A stretch of DNA of 64,000 bases from Clostridia bacterium (GTDB lineage Bacteria > Bacillota > Clostridia > Oscillospirales > Acutalibacteraceae), in the NCBI GenBank assembly GCA_017623615.1, contig JAGAOT010000026.1:1-64000 (forward strand), in the 5' to 3' direction. The notes below the pieces were generated by a model that saw only the letters and a list, made by a program, of their open reading frames with translations, searched no databases and had not been told where the DNA came from. Positions 8,042 through 15,958 of this stretch are shown here, piece after piece (positions within the stretch are counted from its first letter, which is position 1; the number at the start of each line of letters is the position of its first letter). Both the position numbers and the translations under genes were made by a program.

Positions 8042-9208
8042 TCATCCGAAATATTGTTGCATCAAGCTGTCGAATAAGATCTGTGCCTCATCAAGAGCCT
8101 TCTGCACGGCAGCTTTTGATTTGTCGGTCTGTTCGACAAAAGATGCAAACTGTTCTTGAACATTCATTGGTGGTAAATTTATCGGCATTGCTTTTACATA
8201 TGAAACTGCTGCAATGTTTTGAATACCGCTGCCCTTGGTTTCCAAGTTACCGATGGTTTGCTTCATATAAGTCAAAAATACTATAGGGAGGATTTTTTCG
8301 TTAAGAGTGAATTTACAAAGAGCTTGATTTATCAAGCCTTTTTCACAACCAACAGGTAGTTGATATAATTCACCCATTGTTCCTGAACAACTCATTAAAA
8401 TATCACCTGCAACACACTCAAATCTTTTAAGTTCCTTAAACTTTTCAGCAGTCACATAATATGTTCCTATGGTTGCAGATTTTTGAATTGCATGTTTTTG
8501 TTCGTATACCTTATAAGTAGTTTCATTGGGTTCGACAAAAAACTCTTTTTTCAAAGCACTACCAAAAGGTCCTCTTACAATAGATGAACAAACATCGCCA
8601 ACGGTCGTTTTATCCCATTTGTAAGGATTGTTTTCAGGGTCACCAAACATCTCAACAAATCGAGCTTTAACGAGTTCATCAAACTTTGCGAGTTGTTGTT
8701 TGCGAGTGTTGATTATCGAAACAACGTTGTCGAGAATTTCAACGATTTCTTTTTGTATATCAATACTGTGTATATGAACTTTAGTTTTTGAAAGTGTTGC
8801 TTTGTTTAATGTTTTTCCCATTACAGCTTTATTAGTTCCTACATCCCAATCTTTGCCACTAAACAGATAATATATGTAGTCAGGAATCAATTCAGTTGTT
8901 TTCTTATCTCTAAATGACATTATTGCTTCATTAGAATACATCGGTTCGGTAGTAATTGCTGTTTTACCAATAGACAATTTGAAGCTCATAATGACCGTAT
9001 TTGTCGGAATTAAACTAATTCCGCTATCCTTTACAGCTTGTTCAGATAAAAATTCTTTTGTTTCGCTGATATATTTGCCGCATTTAGAAAGATCACCAAT
9101 GGAAATCCATTTATAATCATTTGAATTCCAATATTCAGGCTTGTTTCTTGCGGGGGTTTTTCCCATTTGCAAGTCAAATAATTCATCAAGATAATATTCC
9201 ATATTCAT
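8042..9208 (-). CDS. hsdS: Type I restriction enzyme specificity subunit
   Basis: The 388-residue protein has the two-target-domain layout of HsdS. The first recognition domain starts LDELFDLQMGKTPARN with WISIGDL. A central helical spacer (IQKEIVEILDNVVSIINTR) follows, then a second recognition domain beginning VGDVCSSIVRGPFGS, and a C-terminal helical repeat (MNVQEQFASFVEQTDKSK). HsdS recognises the bipartite DNA site and holds two HsdM and two HsdR. The A+T-rich composition differs from hsdM and hsdR, as expected for target domains exchanged by recombination. It lies 39 nt downstream of hsdM. Only one hsdS is present and no recombinase or inverted partial copy is nearby, so shuffling is not indicated. 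Confidence 0.94.
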   Translation of the reverse strand: MNMEYYLDELFDLQMGKTPARNKPEYWNSNDYKWISIGDLSKCGKYISETKEFLSEQAVKDSGISLIPTNTVIMSFKLSIGKTAITTEPMYSNEAIMSFRDKKTTELIPDYIYYLFSGKDWDVGTNKAVMGKTLNKATLSKTKVHIHSIDIQKEIVEILDNVVSIINTRKQQLAKFDELVKARFVEMFGDPENNPYKWDKTTVGDVCSSIVRGPFGSALKKEFFVEPNETTYKVYEQKHAIQKSATIGTYYVTAEKFKELKRFECVAGDILMSCSGTMGELYQLPVGCEKGLINQALCKFTLNEKILPIVFLTYMKQTIGNLETKGSGIQNIAAVSYVKAMPINLPPMNVQEQFASFVEQTDKSKAAVQKALDEAQILFDSLMQQYFG

Positions 9209-9247
9209 CCCTACAAATCCGAATTTGTTTTATAAAAGCTCAAAAAA

Positions 9248-10753
9248 TCAGTTCATTCCGAGCAGTTTTTCAAGTTCATCCATCGCTGACCCGATTTCAA
9301 TTTCCAGTTCACGGATATTTGCCATTATCTCGCTTGTGGGCGGATATTCAACGGCAACGTATTCCGTCTTTTTATATTTGTTGATTGAAAGGTCATAGTC
9401 ATTATCAACAATTTCCTGCTTGGGTACAAAGAAGCTCTGCTCTGTGCGTTCTCTTTCCGCTTCACCGTCAATGTTTCTGAATCGGGCAATGATATCGGGG
9501 ATATCGTTTTCGGCAATCTCCGAACGCTTATCGTCAAGGCTGAAGCCGTCAGCCTTCATATCGTAAAACCATACCTTATCCGTGCCGCCGTGCTCTGTTT
9601 TGGTGAATATCATTATCGCAGTCGATACTCCCGCATAGGGCTTGAACACGCCCGAAGGCATCGAAACAATCGCTTCAAGGCGGTTGTTTTCTATTATCTC
9701 CTTGCGGATTGCCTTGTGTGCAGTCGATGAGCCGAAAAGTACGCCGTCGGGTACGATGCAGGCGCATCTGCCGCCGATTTTAAGCATACGAAGAAACAGG
9801 GTGAGAAAAAGAAGCTCCGTTTTCTTCGTTTTGCAAACCTTGAGCAAATCTGCCGATACAGTATCGTAATCAAGGCTGCCCTTGAAAGGCGGATTGGCAA
9901 GGATAAGCGAATATTTGCCCTTGTCCGCATTCTGGTCGGAAAGGCTGTCACGGTATTCGATATAGGGGTTGTCTATGCCGTGGGTCATCATGTTCATCGC
10001 ACCGATACGAAGCATTGTTCTGTCCATATCGTAGCCGAAAAACATATGATTCATATAGTGGTCTTTTGCAATGCGGTCAAAGAAGATTTCTTCTCTGCGA
10101 TGCTCTTTGAGATAATCTCCTGCCGCAACAAGGAAGCCCGACGTGCCGCAGGCAGGGTCACAGATAACCTCGTCTGCCTTGGGGTCCATCATTTCAACCA
10201 TCATTTTAATGATGTGTCGGGGTGTTCTGAACTGTCCGTTAAGTCCCGACTGGGCAATCTTTGAAAGAAGATATTCGTATGTATCGCCCTTGGTGTCGCC
10301 GCCTTCAGCAACTGCCATAAGGTCATAAATCTCGTCAAGTGCAGTAACCACCTTGTCCAGAAGAAGAGGAGTCGGCAGTTTGAATATGGCATCGCCCATG
10401 TATTTTGAATATGCGCTGTTTTTATCCGAATGAAGATTCTTGATAAATGGAAAAACCATTTCCTGCATAACGGCATACATTCTGTCAGCAGGAAAATCGT
10501 GGAACACAGACCACTTGAGCTGATTGCCGTCCACCTTGCGGTCACCGATTTCAACTTCACCAGAAAAAATGCTTTCAAAAGGCAGGCCGAGCATTGCGCT
10601 CTCCTTGGCGTTGCGGTTATCTGCATCGTCAAGGTCACGGATAAACATAAGATAGGTTATCTGCTCGATAACGTCGAGGGGGTTAACAAGTCCGCCTGCT
10701 GCGAATATATCCCAAAGGGAATCAATTTTATTTTTAAGTTCGCCTGTAATCAT
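9248..10753 (-). CDS. hsdM: Type I restriction enzyme methyltransferase subunit (N6-adenine)
   Basis: With ATG 10753 the protein has 501 residues, typical for HsdM. A TTG-started extension to 10777 would overlap fic and lacks a ribosome binding site, whereas GGGAG precedes the ATG. The N-terminal helical domain holds LWDIFAAGGLVNPLDVIEQITYLMF. The SAM-binding motif DPACGTSGFL follows, then the catalytic NPPF motif near residue 285. The C-terminal helical region binds HsdS. The enzyme methylates adenine in the HsdS-defined site and so protects host DNA. The fic stop codon is 2 nt upstream of the start, so translation is likely coupled. Confidence 0.95.
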   Translation of the reverse strand: MITGELKNKIDSLWDIFAAGGLVNPLDVIEQITYLMFIRDLDDADNRNAKESAMLGLPFESIFSGEVEIGDRKVDGNQLKWSVFHDFPADRMYAVMQEMVFPFIKNLHSDKNSAYSKYMGDAIFKLPTPLLLDKVVTALDEIYDLMAVAEGGDTKGDTYEYLLSKIAQSGLNGQFRTPRHIIKMMVEMMDPKADEVICDPACGTSGFLVAAGDYLKEHRREEIFFDRIAKDHYMNHMFFGYDMDRTMLRIGAMNMMTHGIDNPYIEYRDSLSDQNADKGKYSLILANPPFKGSLDYDTVSADLLKVCKTKKTELLFLTLFLRMLKIGGRCACIVPDGVLFGSSTAHKAIRKEIIENNRLEAIVSMPSGVFKPYAGVSTAIMIFTKTEHGGTDKVWFYDMKADGFSLDDKRSEIAENDIPDIIARFRNIDGEAERERTEQSFFVPKQEIVDNDYDLSINKYKKTEYVAVEYPPTSEIMANIRELEIEIGSAMDELEKLLGMN

Positions 10754-10755
10754 AA

Positions 10756-11832
10756 TCAATCTTTCTCCCTGTTCCAAGTATATGATGTGTATCTGCCGCC
10801 GCCGATTTTGATTATATCGCCGTTTTTAACAAGTTCGTTAAGCGTGCGCTGAATTGTTACCTGACTGATATCGGGGCATTGCTCGGCAATTTCGGATTTT
10901 GTAACCTTGCCAAGTGTATCTTTGATGATGTTTCTGATACGGTCGGGTTTTGAGCCTGCGGTAAGAAGCTTCACTCTTGATGAGAATTCACGGTAAGCCG
11001 CCGCAACAACTCCGAGCATATAGCGCACAAACGGAGCGTAATCGTTTTTATTTTCGTGCCAACCAAAAGAACTTGACTGCAACGCTTCATAATAGGTTTC
11101 TTTTGTCTGCTCAATGATACGTTCAATACTGATGTATTTGCCAACGATATATCCTGCACGGTAAAGAAGCAGAAGTGTAAGCAATCGGCTCATTCTGCCG
11201 TTGCCGTCATTGTGCGGATGAATGCAGAGATAATCAAGAATAAACATCGGAATAAGAATAAGCGGATCAGCATCGCCTTTTGCGAGTTCAGTATCAAACG
11301 CTGCACAGAGGTTTTCAATTGACTGCTGGGTTTCCCAAGCAGGAACGGGCTGAAAACGCACAAAACGGTTTCCGTTTTCGTCTTCTTCCGCAATAACGTT
11401 GTCGCTGTTTTTATAGTTACCACCAATAGATTTACCGCTGAATTTATATAAATCACGGTGAAGCTGAAGAATAAACGAAGGTTTGACGGGAATATAGTCA
11501 TAGTTTTCGTGAATGGTTGCAAGCACGTCACGGTAACCGGCAATTTCCTGCTCGCTTCTGTTCTGGGGCAGAGCCTTATTCATAACAATCTTTTTGATTC
11601 GCTCATCAGAGGTATAAATACCTTCAATCTTATTTGATGATTCAGCACTCTGGATTTTTGCTATATCAAGCAAGCTTGTTAAAACATCTGCTTTTGCTTC
11701 GATAAACAAAGCCTGCTCACCTTTGTATTCATGGATTGTTGTCAGCAGCGAAACAATATCGGGTTCCAGCAACAACTTCCAATTTTTGAAATCGTAATTT
11801 CTCATTGAGTTAAACTCACTTTCTGTATACAT
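10756..11832 (-). CDS. Fic-family AMPylase-like protein with inhibitory motif and winged helix
   Basis: The 358-residue protein contains the Fic core motif HPHNDGNGRMSR near residues 203-214, with catalytic histidine and phosphate-binding GNGR. Near residues 63-69, SSNKIEG matches the inhibitory helix [S/T]xxxE[G/N] placed N-terminal to the Fic domain, so this is a class II, self-inhibited Fic protein. The last 70 residues form a winged helix (VTKSEIAEQCPDISQVTIQRTLNELV). Such proteins transfer AMP to targets and several are linked to DNA-related roles. It is the first gene of the restriction operon and ends 2 nt before hsdM. A second Met (MRNYDF) ten residues in is an alternative start. Confidence 0.9.
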   Translation of the reverse strand: MYTESEFNSMRNYDFKNWKLLLEPDIVSLLTTIHEYKGEQALFIEAKADVLTSLLDIAKIQSAESSNKIEGIYTSDERIKKIVMNKALPQNRSEQEIAGYRDVLATIHENYDYIPVKPSFILQLHRDLYKFSGKSIGGNYKNSDNVIAEEDENGNRFVRFQPVPAWETQQSIENLCAAFDTELAKGDADPLILIPMFILDYLCIHPHNDGNGRMSRLLTLLLLYRAGYIVGKYISIERIIEQTKETYYEALQSSSFGWHENKNDYAPFVRYMLGVVAAAYREFSSRVKLLTAGSKPDRIRNIIKDTLGKVTKSEIAEQCPDISQVTIQRTLNELVKNGDIIKIGGGRYTSYTWNREKD

Positions 11833-11932
11833 AATAATCTAATTTATATTATAGCCATCAATTAATCAAAAATCAAGTTAATTTTATCAAATTTTCAGAA
11901 ATGATTAAATTGAAATGTGATGTGTAACAATT

Positions 11933-11980
11933 AAAAACCCTTCCGGGATGGTTAAAATGACCGTTTCGGAGGGGATTTTA
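11933..11980. terminator. Imperfect long hairpin, terminator-like
   Basis: AAAACCCTTCCGGGATGGT pairs imperfectly (with G-U pairs) with ACCGTTTCGGAGGGGATTTT around a short A-rich loop. It has T and A runs on its outer sides and lies just upstream of fic, so it may insulate the operon from the mobile element. Confidence 0.5.
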
Positions 11981-12054
11981 TCTTTGAGTTTTTGCTTGAT
12001 TTTTTAAATTATATAATGTAATAAATTTCTTTCAAATATATTGTGCTTTCCAAT

Positions 12055-12186
12055 CTTACATACTTTGTATGATACCGACGAGGCAACAGGAGTTTTATCT
12101 GAGAAATCGTCAAGGGAGATTTCTTGGATGATAAGTAATAACCTTGCCTTTTTATCGAATTGTATCATCTACAAACTGAATGTAAG
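12055..12186. repeat. 132-bp imperfect palindrome
   Basis: CTTACAT and GTATGATAC at the left are mirrored by GTATCAT and ATGTAAG at the right. Inside, GGCAA pairs with TTGCC and AGAAATC pairs with GATTTCT around a 9-nt loop, so nearly the whole segment can fold into one long interrupted stem. It could be a structured RNA, a MITE-like remnant or a DNA site of the mobile element. AGAGGAGG follows at once. Confidence 0.65.
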
Positions 12187-12252
12187 AGGAGGAATATTTA
12201 TGAGTTGAAGACCTTGTTGCGAAGGACGGTGGTTTATATTATAACACCGCCC

Positions 12253-12266
12253 TGAGCGGCCGCTCA
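12253..12266. repeat. Perfect 14-bp palindrome
   Basis: TGAGCGGCCGCTCA is fully self-complementary and G+C-rich in an A+T-rich setting. It lies between the long palindrome and the first cargo gene. A binding or nicking site of the element is possible but unproven. Confidence 0.5.
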
Positions 12267-12439
12267 AACCTGTAAAAGCGAGCAGCACACCAATACGTCC
12301 TTATAATTCACCACGCAGTGCTGTATTTTGTTTATCAAAAAATTCTGCGTAGCAACAGAGCCCTTGACGCTGTTGAGATGCAAAAGCTGTTGTCCTTATG
12401 TTTTTTCTAAAATGTCGACCTCCTATTGACTGTTTAAGA

Positions 12440-12622
12440 TTAAACGTAACGATTCGGAAGCAGATATTCAATCTCCAACATTAAATCGTCTTTTATATCA
12501 TTTTGGATATCTGCAGAAGAATCAACAGCTTTATCCCTGTCTTGTTTTTCAGCGGGGCAAGACAGGGAAGTTTTCGTAACTTGTACTGCTTTAGTATTTG
12601 TCGTAGTACGATTTGTAAAAAT
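12440..12622 (-). pseudogene. Possible 3' remnant of an unidentified gene
   Basis: The minus strand has a 60-codon frame ending at 12440 whose translation looks protein-like (PAEKQDRDKAVDSSADIQND, then LMLEIEYLLPNRYV), but it has no ATG or GTG start and opens directly after a stop. It may be the decayed C-terminal part of a mobile-element gene. It overlaps the hairpin at 12534-12568. I do not recognise the family. Confidence 0.3.
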
Positions 12623-12650
12623 TTAAATTCAAATATCAGGAGGAATAATA

Positions 12651-13109
12651 ATGTCCAGAAAAACAACATCAAGAAAAGTGATCATCACAACCCATGGCGA
12701 ATCAGCAACATTTGTTGTCCAGGTTTCAGAAGATAAGAACTCTTTGGATTTCTATTGCAATAATTGCAATAAAAACTCAAAGCCCATTGCATCTATCCTT
12801 GACAGCGATGATAAGTTTTTGTTCTTCAAAAGAACGACAGACGGCTTTGAGTTGAAAAGAAAAGAGTATCCCTCACTCCAGAAATGGACATACGATGCCG
12901 GCCGATATTGTATTGAGCCCAGTGCATTCGATGACCAGACCGAAATCACAATGCCTAACGGTAAAATTTTTATATTCAGAAACGACTTTTACCAAGATCT
13001 TGATGGCATCAACGGCATCACGATTGGCTTTTGGGATAAAAAAGCGACTCGTCTTTTCATACGCTGTTATGTAAAAGATTCCGAACTGTTTATAGAGTTT
13101 GCAGAGTGA
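12651..13109 (+). CDS. Unknown protein, paralogue A of a tandem pair
   Basis: I do not recognise this 152-residue protein. It has no signal peptide or membrane helix and starts MSRKTTSRKVIITTHGES. Two cysteines lie close together in CNNCNKN near residues 43-49. The second half (KIFIFRNDFYQDLDGIN, IEFAE at the end) is alternating hydrophobic/polar and looks like beta sheet. It aligns along its length with the next gene product: both share SLDFY/ELRFY, PIASI/VIASV, DDQTEI/TDNQIEV and an identical IFRND. AGGAGG lies 8 nt before the ATG. It is the first gene of the mobile element's plus-strand run, with 16 nt to its paralogue. Confidence 0.82.
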   Translation: MSRKTTSRKVIITTHGESATFVVQVSEDKNSLDFYCNNCNKNSKPIASILDSDDKFLFFKRTTDGFELKRKEYPSLQKWTYDAGRYCIEPSAFDDQTEITMPNGKIFIFRNDFYQDLDGINGITIGFWDKKATRLFIRCYVKDSELFIEFAE

Positions 13110-13125
13110 ACCAAGGAGGAATTAT

Positions 13126-13563
13126 ATGAAAAGAATGTTTTTGATGAATGAAAAGGCTTGCTATATTGCAGAAGCCATTTCTGAAGAGCATGAACTCCGG
13201 TTTTACGCATATGTGAATGGAACCAGATATGTTATTGCTTCTGTAACAGACACAAAAGAATCGGGGCTGCTATTTTGTCAGACTGACGGACAAAAAATAG
13301 TTGCCCAACGCATCGAAGATCCGGAATTCAATTTCAGAAATCCTGATGGTACCCGATTGCCAATCCATACCGATAATCAGATTGAGGTTCCCTGCGGATA
13401 TGACAATCGAATGCTGATTTTCAGAAACGATGTTTACGATGCCGAAATTATTACAGATGCGATTCTGCTTCTTGTTGATAAATCGTTTGAGACAAAAGTT
13501 CTGGCCCATGTCTATATTGAATATGAAAGCGGCGGACTCGTTTTTGACTTTGATTTCGCTTAA
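13126..13563 (+). CDS. Unknown protein, paralogue B of a tandem pair
   Basis: The 145-residue product starts at ATG 13126, behind AAGGAGG at 13113-13119. A longer in-frame extension to 13099 would overlap the previous gene and has no ribosome binding site. It is a diverged copy of the preceding protein: ELRFYAYVNGTRYVIASV, TDNQIEVPCGYDNR and MLIFRNDVYD correspond to segments there in the same order. The close CxxC of paralogue A is absent, so that feature is not essential to the fold. It appears soluble and mostly beta. Its TAA stop overlaps the ribosome binding site of the following CAP-domain gene, so all three are probably translated from one message. Confidence 0.82.
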   Translation: MKRMFLMNEKACYIAEAISEEHELRFYAYVNGTRYVIASVTDTKESGLLFCQTDGQKIVAQRIEDPEFNFRNPDGTRLPIHTDNQIEVPCGYDNRMLIFRNDVYDAEIITDAILLLVDKSFETKVLAHVYIEYESGGLVFDFDFA

Positions 13564-13575
13564 GGAGGAATAGAT

Positions 13576-14106
13576 ATTTTTAAGAAGTTATTATCATTAC
13601 TTATATCAATAATTATATCGGTAGTTTCTGTTGTTTCGGAGAAGCCGATTGGCGAAGAAGTAACCGCAGAAGGCTCTTCCTTTGTCACAGAATGCCCTGT
13701 GAGCTCTTCCGGCAATGTTCACAGCAAAGATGCCGTCGAGCTCTTCAAACTCTGTAATCGGGCGAGAGAGGACGCAGGATTGGACAAGCTTTTATATAGC
13801 AGTGAAATCTCGCAGCTTGCTTATATACGAGCCTGTGAACAGTTGAGTTCACCCGGTCACCTGAGACCCGATTCTTCAAGATTCTATACTGTCTTTGAAG
13901 AAAACGGTATGGTTTATGATGCTTACGGCGAGAATATCGTCATCATACGTTCTCAAAAGAACTTCTCGCCGTCATATGCGTTAAGTCTCTGGTTATCCTC
14001 AGAAACTCACAAAATAATTCTTTTGGGCAAGTGGACTTATTCAGGAATATGCGTTTTAGAATCCGATGAAGGATATTTTTATACAGTCCAATTATTTGCA
14101 AGGTAG
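13576..14106 (+). CDS. Secreted CAP-domain (SCP/PR-1-like) protein, probable ATT start
   Basis: The CAP domain runs from about residue 52 to the end: FKLCNRAREDAGLDKL, IRACEQLSSPGHLRPD, GENI, SLWLSSETHKIILLGKWTY and a final YFYTVQLF, matching the bacterial YkwD-like order. The closest conventional start is a GTG at 13699, which lacks a ribosome binding site. The frame continues upstream, without a stop, to ATT 13576, and AAGGAGG at 13562-13568 stands 7 nt before this ATT. From there the protein has 176 residues and a classical signal peptide (FKKLLSLLISIIISVVSVVS). I therefore take ATT as start; a mutated ATG is the alternative. CAP proteins are extracellular with varied roles. Confidence 0.75.
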   Translation: MFKKLLSLLISIIISVVSVVSEKPIGEEVTAEGSSFVTECPVSSSGNVHSKDAVELFKLCNRAREDAGLDKLLYSSEISQLAYIRACEQLSSPGHLRPDSSRFYTVFEENGMVYDAYGENIVIIRSQKNFSPSYALSLWLSSETHKIILLGKWTYSGICVLESDEGYFYTVQLFAR

Positions 14107-14495
14107 AACAAAAACACAAAATAATTAATCCGATTGCAGGCATACCGCTGATGCTTGCAACGGTATTATAGGTAATTCATTTAATTAATTACCATCTTTA
14201 TGCTCATACAAACAGAATGGTGCTCCGCAAGGTATTTGCGGGGCATTATTTTTTTGATTGAAAAAAATTTAATTTTCATGAAACTTGACCAATAAAACCA
14301 ACTTAAACTTCGTAAAACCTTGTTCTTTATCTACAAAGAAATTCCCTGTTTGTGGTAATTTTTCACCAAAACATGTCAACTTTTTGTCGTTTTTTCAAAA
14401 ACTCTTGTTCAGAAACACTGGACGAGAAGGTTTTCTTACATTCTTTTTGTGAAAGTTGCACAAATTGCGCCCAAAAACACAGAAGGAGACATGTC
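14107..14495 (+). other. Intergenic segment before the replication-initiator gene
   Basis: Two inverted repeats (ATACCG..CGGTAT around 14139-14167 and GGTAATT..AATTACC around 14170-14192) precede the terminator at 14221-14255. The rest is A+T-rich and ends in AAGGAG before the initiator gene. The position fits a replication origin, but no nick site could be identified. Confidence 0.45.
14221..14255 (+). terminator. Terminator of the cargo gene run
   Basis: TGCTCCGCAA and TTGCGGGGCA form a 10-bp stem around GGTAT, followed by TTATTTTTTT. It separates the paralogue/CAP genes from the replication and integration genes. Confidence 0.85.
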
Positions 14496-15869
14496 ATGAG
14501 CAAAGAGTTTATCAAAGAGTTGGAACGGCCTTTTCCAACCGAAGTTTTTGTTGACACAATCAAAGCTTGCCACCCGGCGGAAGAAATTCTTCCTGTCAAG
14601 GGAACATGGCTTTGGGATAACGAACGCAAATACCATTACATAGGCGATATACCTTTTCTCAATGCGACTGCAAAGTTCATTTACAAGAAGTTGAAGGACA
14701 AGCCCTACGACAATGTGTTTATCGAGTTTTCGGTTCCGAAGGTTCTTTACGACGATAACACAACCGGTTTTCTGTATAAGGACAGTAGTATTCTGAAGTA
14801 TGAAGCCAAGGATATTTTAACCTGCTACAACATCAACGTTGACCTTGCGGCGAATCCGATTTATTTTGATGTTTTTGATGTAAGGAGAATTGACCACAGC
14901 TTTTCATTTCGCATCAACGGTATAGAAGAACAGAAAGAATTCTGCCGACTGTTCAAGAACATGTACTTTAAATATTTGAAGCCCGGTCGTTCAGGCAGCA
15001 AGTCCTATGATTATGACATTGACGGTTACTGCTTTACTTCAAAGAAATTGGATATCGTTCTTTATGATAAAGCGAAAGAGCAGAATGAAGCGAAAGAGCA
15101 GGATAAAGCGAAGGAAGACCAAAATAAAATAGAAAACACCCTGAGGCTTGAAATGAGATGCAAGGAGCCGTTCAGTGCTTATGACGGTAAGGTGTTCGGC
15201 AGTGTTGAAAAGATGTTCAGGAAAGCCAACAACCGTTTCGCTTATCTTCTTACCTCTCGGAATCTGATTTACGATTTCGTTCCAGAGAATGAATATGAAA
15301 AGCTAATAACCGATTGCTACAACGCCAAGAAGGCTGAATACAGCGCAAACCCCAAAGGCGAGAAGCCTTCATATCTGAAGTTTAAGCTTGACCACCTTTT
15401 TGCAAATATGATGCAGATAAACGAAGAAGGCTGTCACTCGTTTCATTCACAGAAGGGTAACCGTGTTATTTACAATGCTTGCCTTAATCTTGCACAGGAT
15501 GCAGAGATAAGCATTCTCTACACAAAGCTTAATTACAGAATAAGCTTTATTGATAATGTTTGTCACCGTTCAGATTCCGAATATGTCGAAGAAGAAACAG
15601 TTGCTGCAACTACTGAAACCGCTGAAATCATTGAACCTTCAGAGCCTGTTGTACTCGTTAAACGTGATGAACCGATTAAGAAGCTTGATGCTTCGTTTGT
15701 TAAGTACAATACATGCTCCGGTTTCACAAACAGAGCAACAGAGATTATCAACTGCAGATGTTCCGATTATAACGGTAAGAAGAAGGCAAGACCAATATGT
15801 CCCGATTATCGTTTCTCTACACTTAAGAGTGTTATTGTAAGACCTCCTCTCTACCATAGAAGGATTTAG
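14496..15869 (+). CDS. Putative replication initiation protein of the mobile element
   Basis: Start ATG 14496 follows AAGGAG by 7 nt and gives 457 residues; the frame is open further upstream to 14352 without a ribosome binding site. The protein resembles rolling-circle or phage-type replication initiators: VFIEFSVPKVLY, then FDVFDVRRIDHSFSF (hydrophobic-RID pattern), YCFTSKKLDIVLYDK and LRLEMRCKEPF occur in the family's usual order, with a charged KAKEQ-rich stretch between the last two. An HUH metal motif is not obvious, so the mechanism is uncertain. The C-terminal part (residues 360-457) has no recognised domain. Position directly before excisionase and integrase genes supports a replication role in the excised circle. 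Confidence 0.6.
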   Translation: MSKEFIKELERPFPTEVFVDTIKACHPAEEILPVKGTWLWDNERKYHYIGDIPFLNATAKFIYKKLKDKPYDNVFIEFSVPKVLYDDNTTGFLYKDSSILKYEAKDILTCYNINVDLAANPIYFDVFDVRRIDHSFSFRINGIEEQKEFCRLFKNMYFKYLKPGRSGSKSYDYDIDGYCFTSKKLDIVLYDKAKEQNEAKEQDKAKEDQNKIENTLRLEMRCKEPFSAYDGKVFGSVEKMFRKANNRFAYLLTSRNLIYDFVPENEYEKLITDCYNAKKAEYSANPKGEKPSYLKFKLDHLFANMMQINEEGCHSFHSQKGNRVIYNACLNLAQDAEISILYTKLNYRISFIDNVCHRSDSEYVEEETVAATTETAEIIEPSEPVVLVKRDEPIKKLDASFVKYNTCSGFTNRATEIINCRCSDYNGKKKARPICPDYRFSTLKSVIVRPPLYHRRI

Positions 15870-15958
15870 TTTTTTACAAAAAGGCGAGTAAAACTGTACT
15901 ATAGGCAACCGACACAATTTTTATAAATATTTTTGTATAACGAAAGGAATTATTAATT

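Larger units (their letters stand above)
11833..12650. other. Gene-poor 818-bp leader with several hairpins
   Basis: No convincing complete gene lies here. It holds, in order: a terminator-like hairpin at 11933-11980; a 132-bp imperfect palindrome at 12055-12186 followed directly by AGAGGAGG and a two-codon ATG AGT TGA frame; a perfect 14-bp palindrome at 12253-12266; an ACGCAG/CTGCGT inverted repeat at 12313-12350; a minus-strand coding remnant at 12440-12622; and a perfect 11-bp-stem hairpin at 12534-12568. The density of inverted repeats suggests replication, transfer or regulatory sites of the adjoining mobile element. Confidence 0.7.

Noticed and set aside
12055..12186. Retron-type non-coding RNA
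   Set aside because: The palindrome lacks a neighbouring reverse transcriptase gene, which a retron requires.
12503..12736. 77-residue plus-strand frame before the first paralogue gene
   Set aside because: No ribosome binding site, biased composition, runs into the true gene in another frame and overlaps a hairpin.
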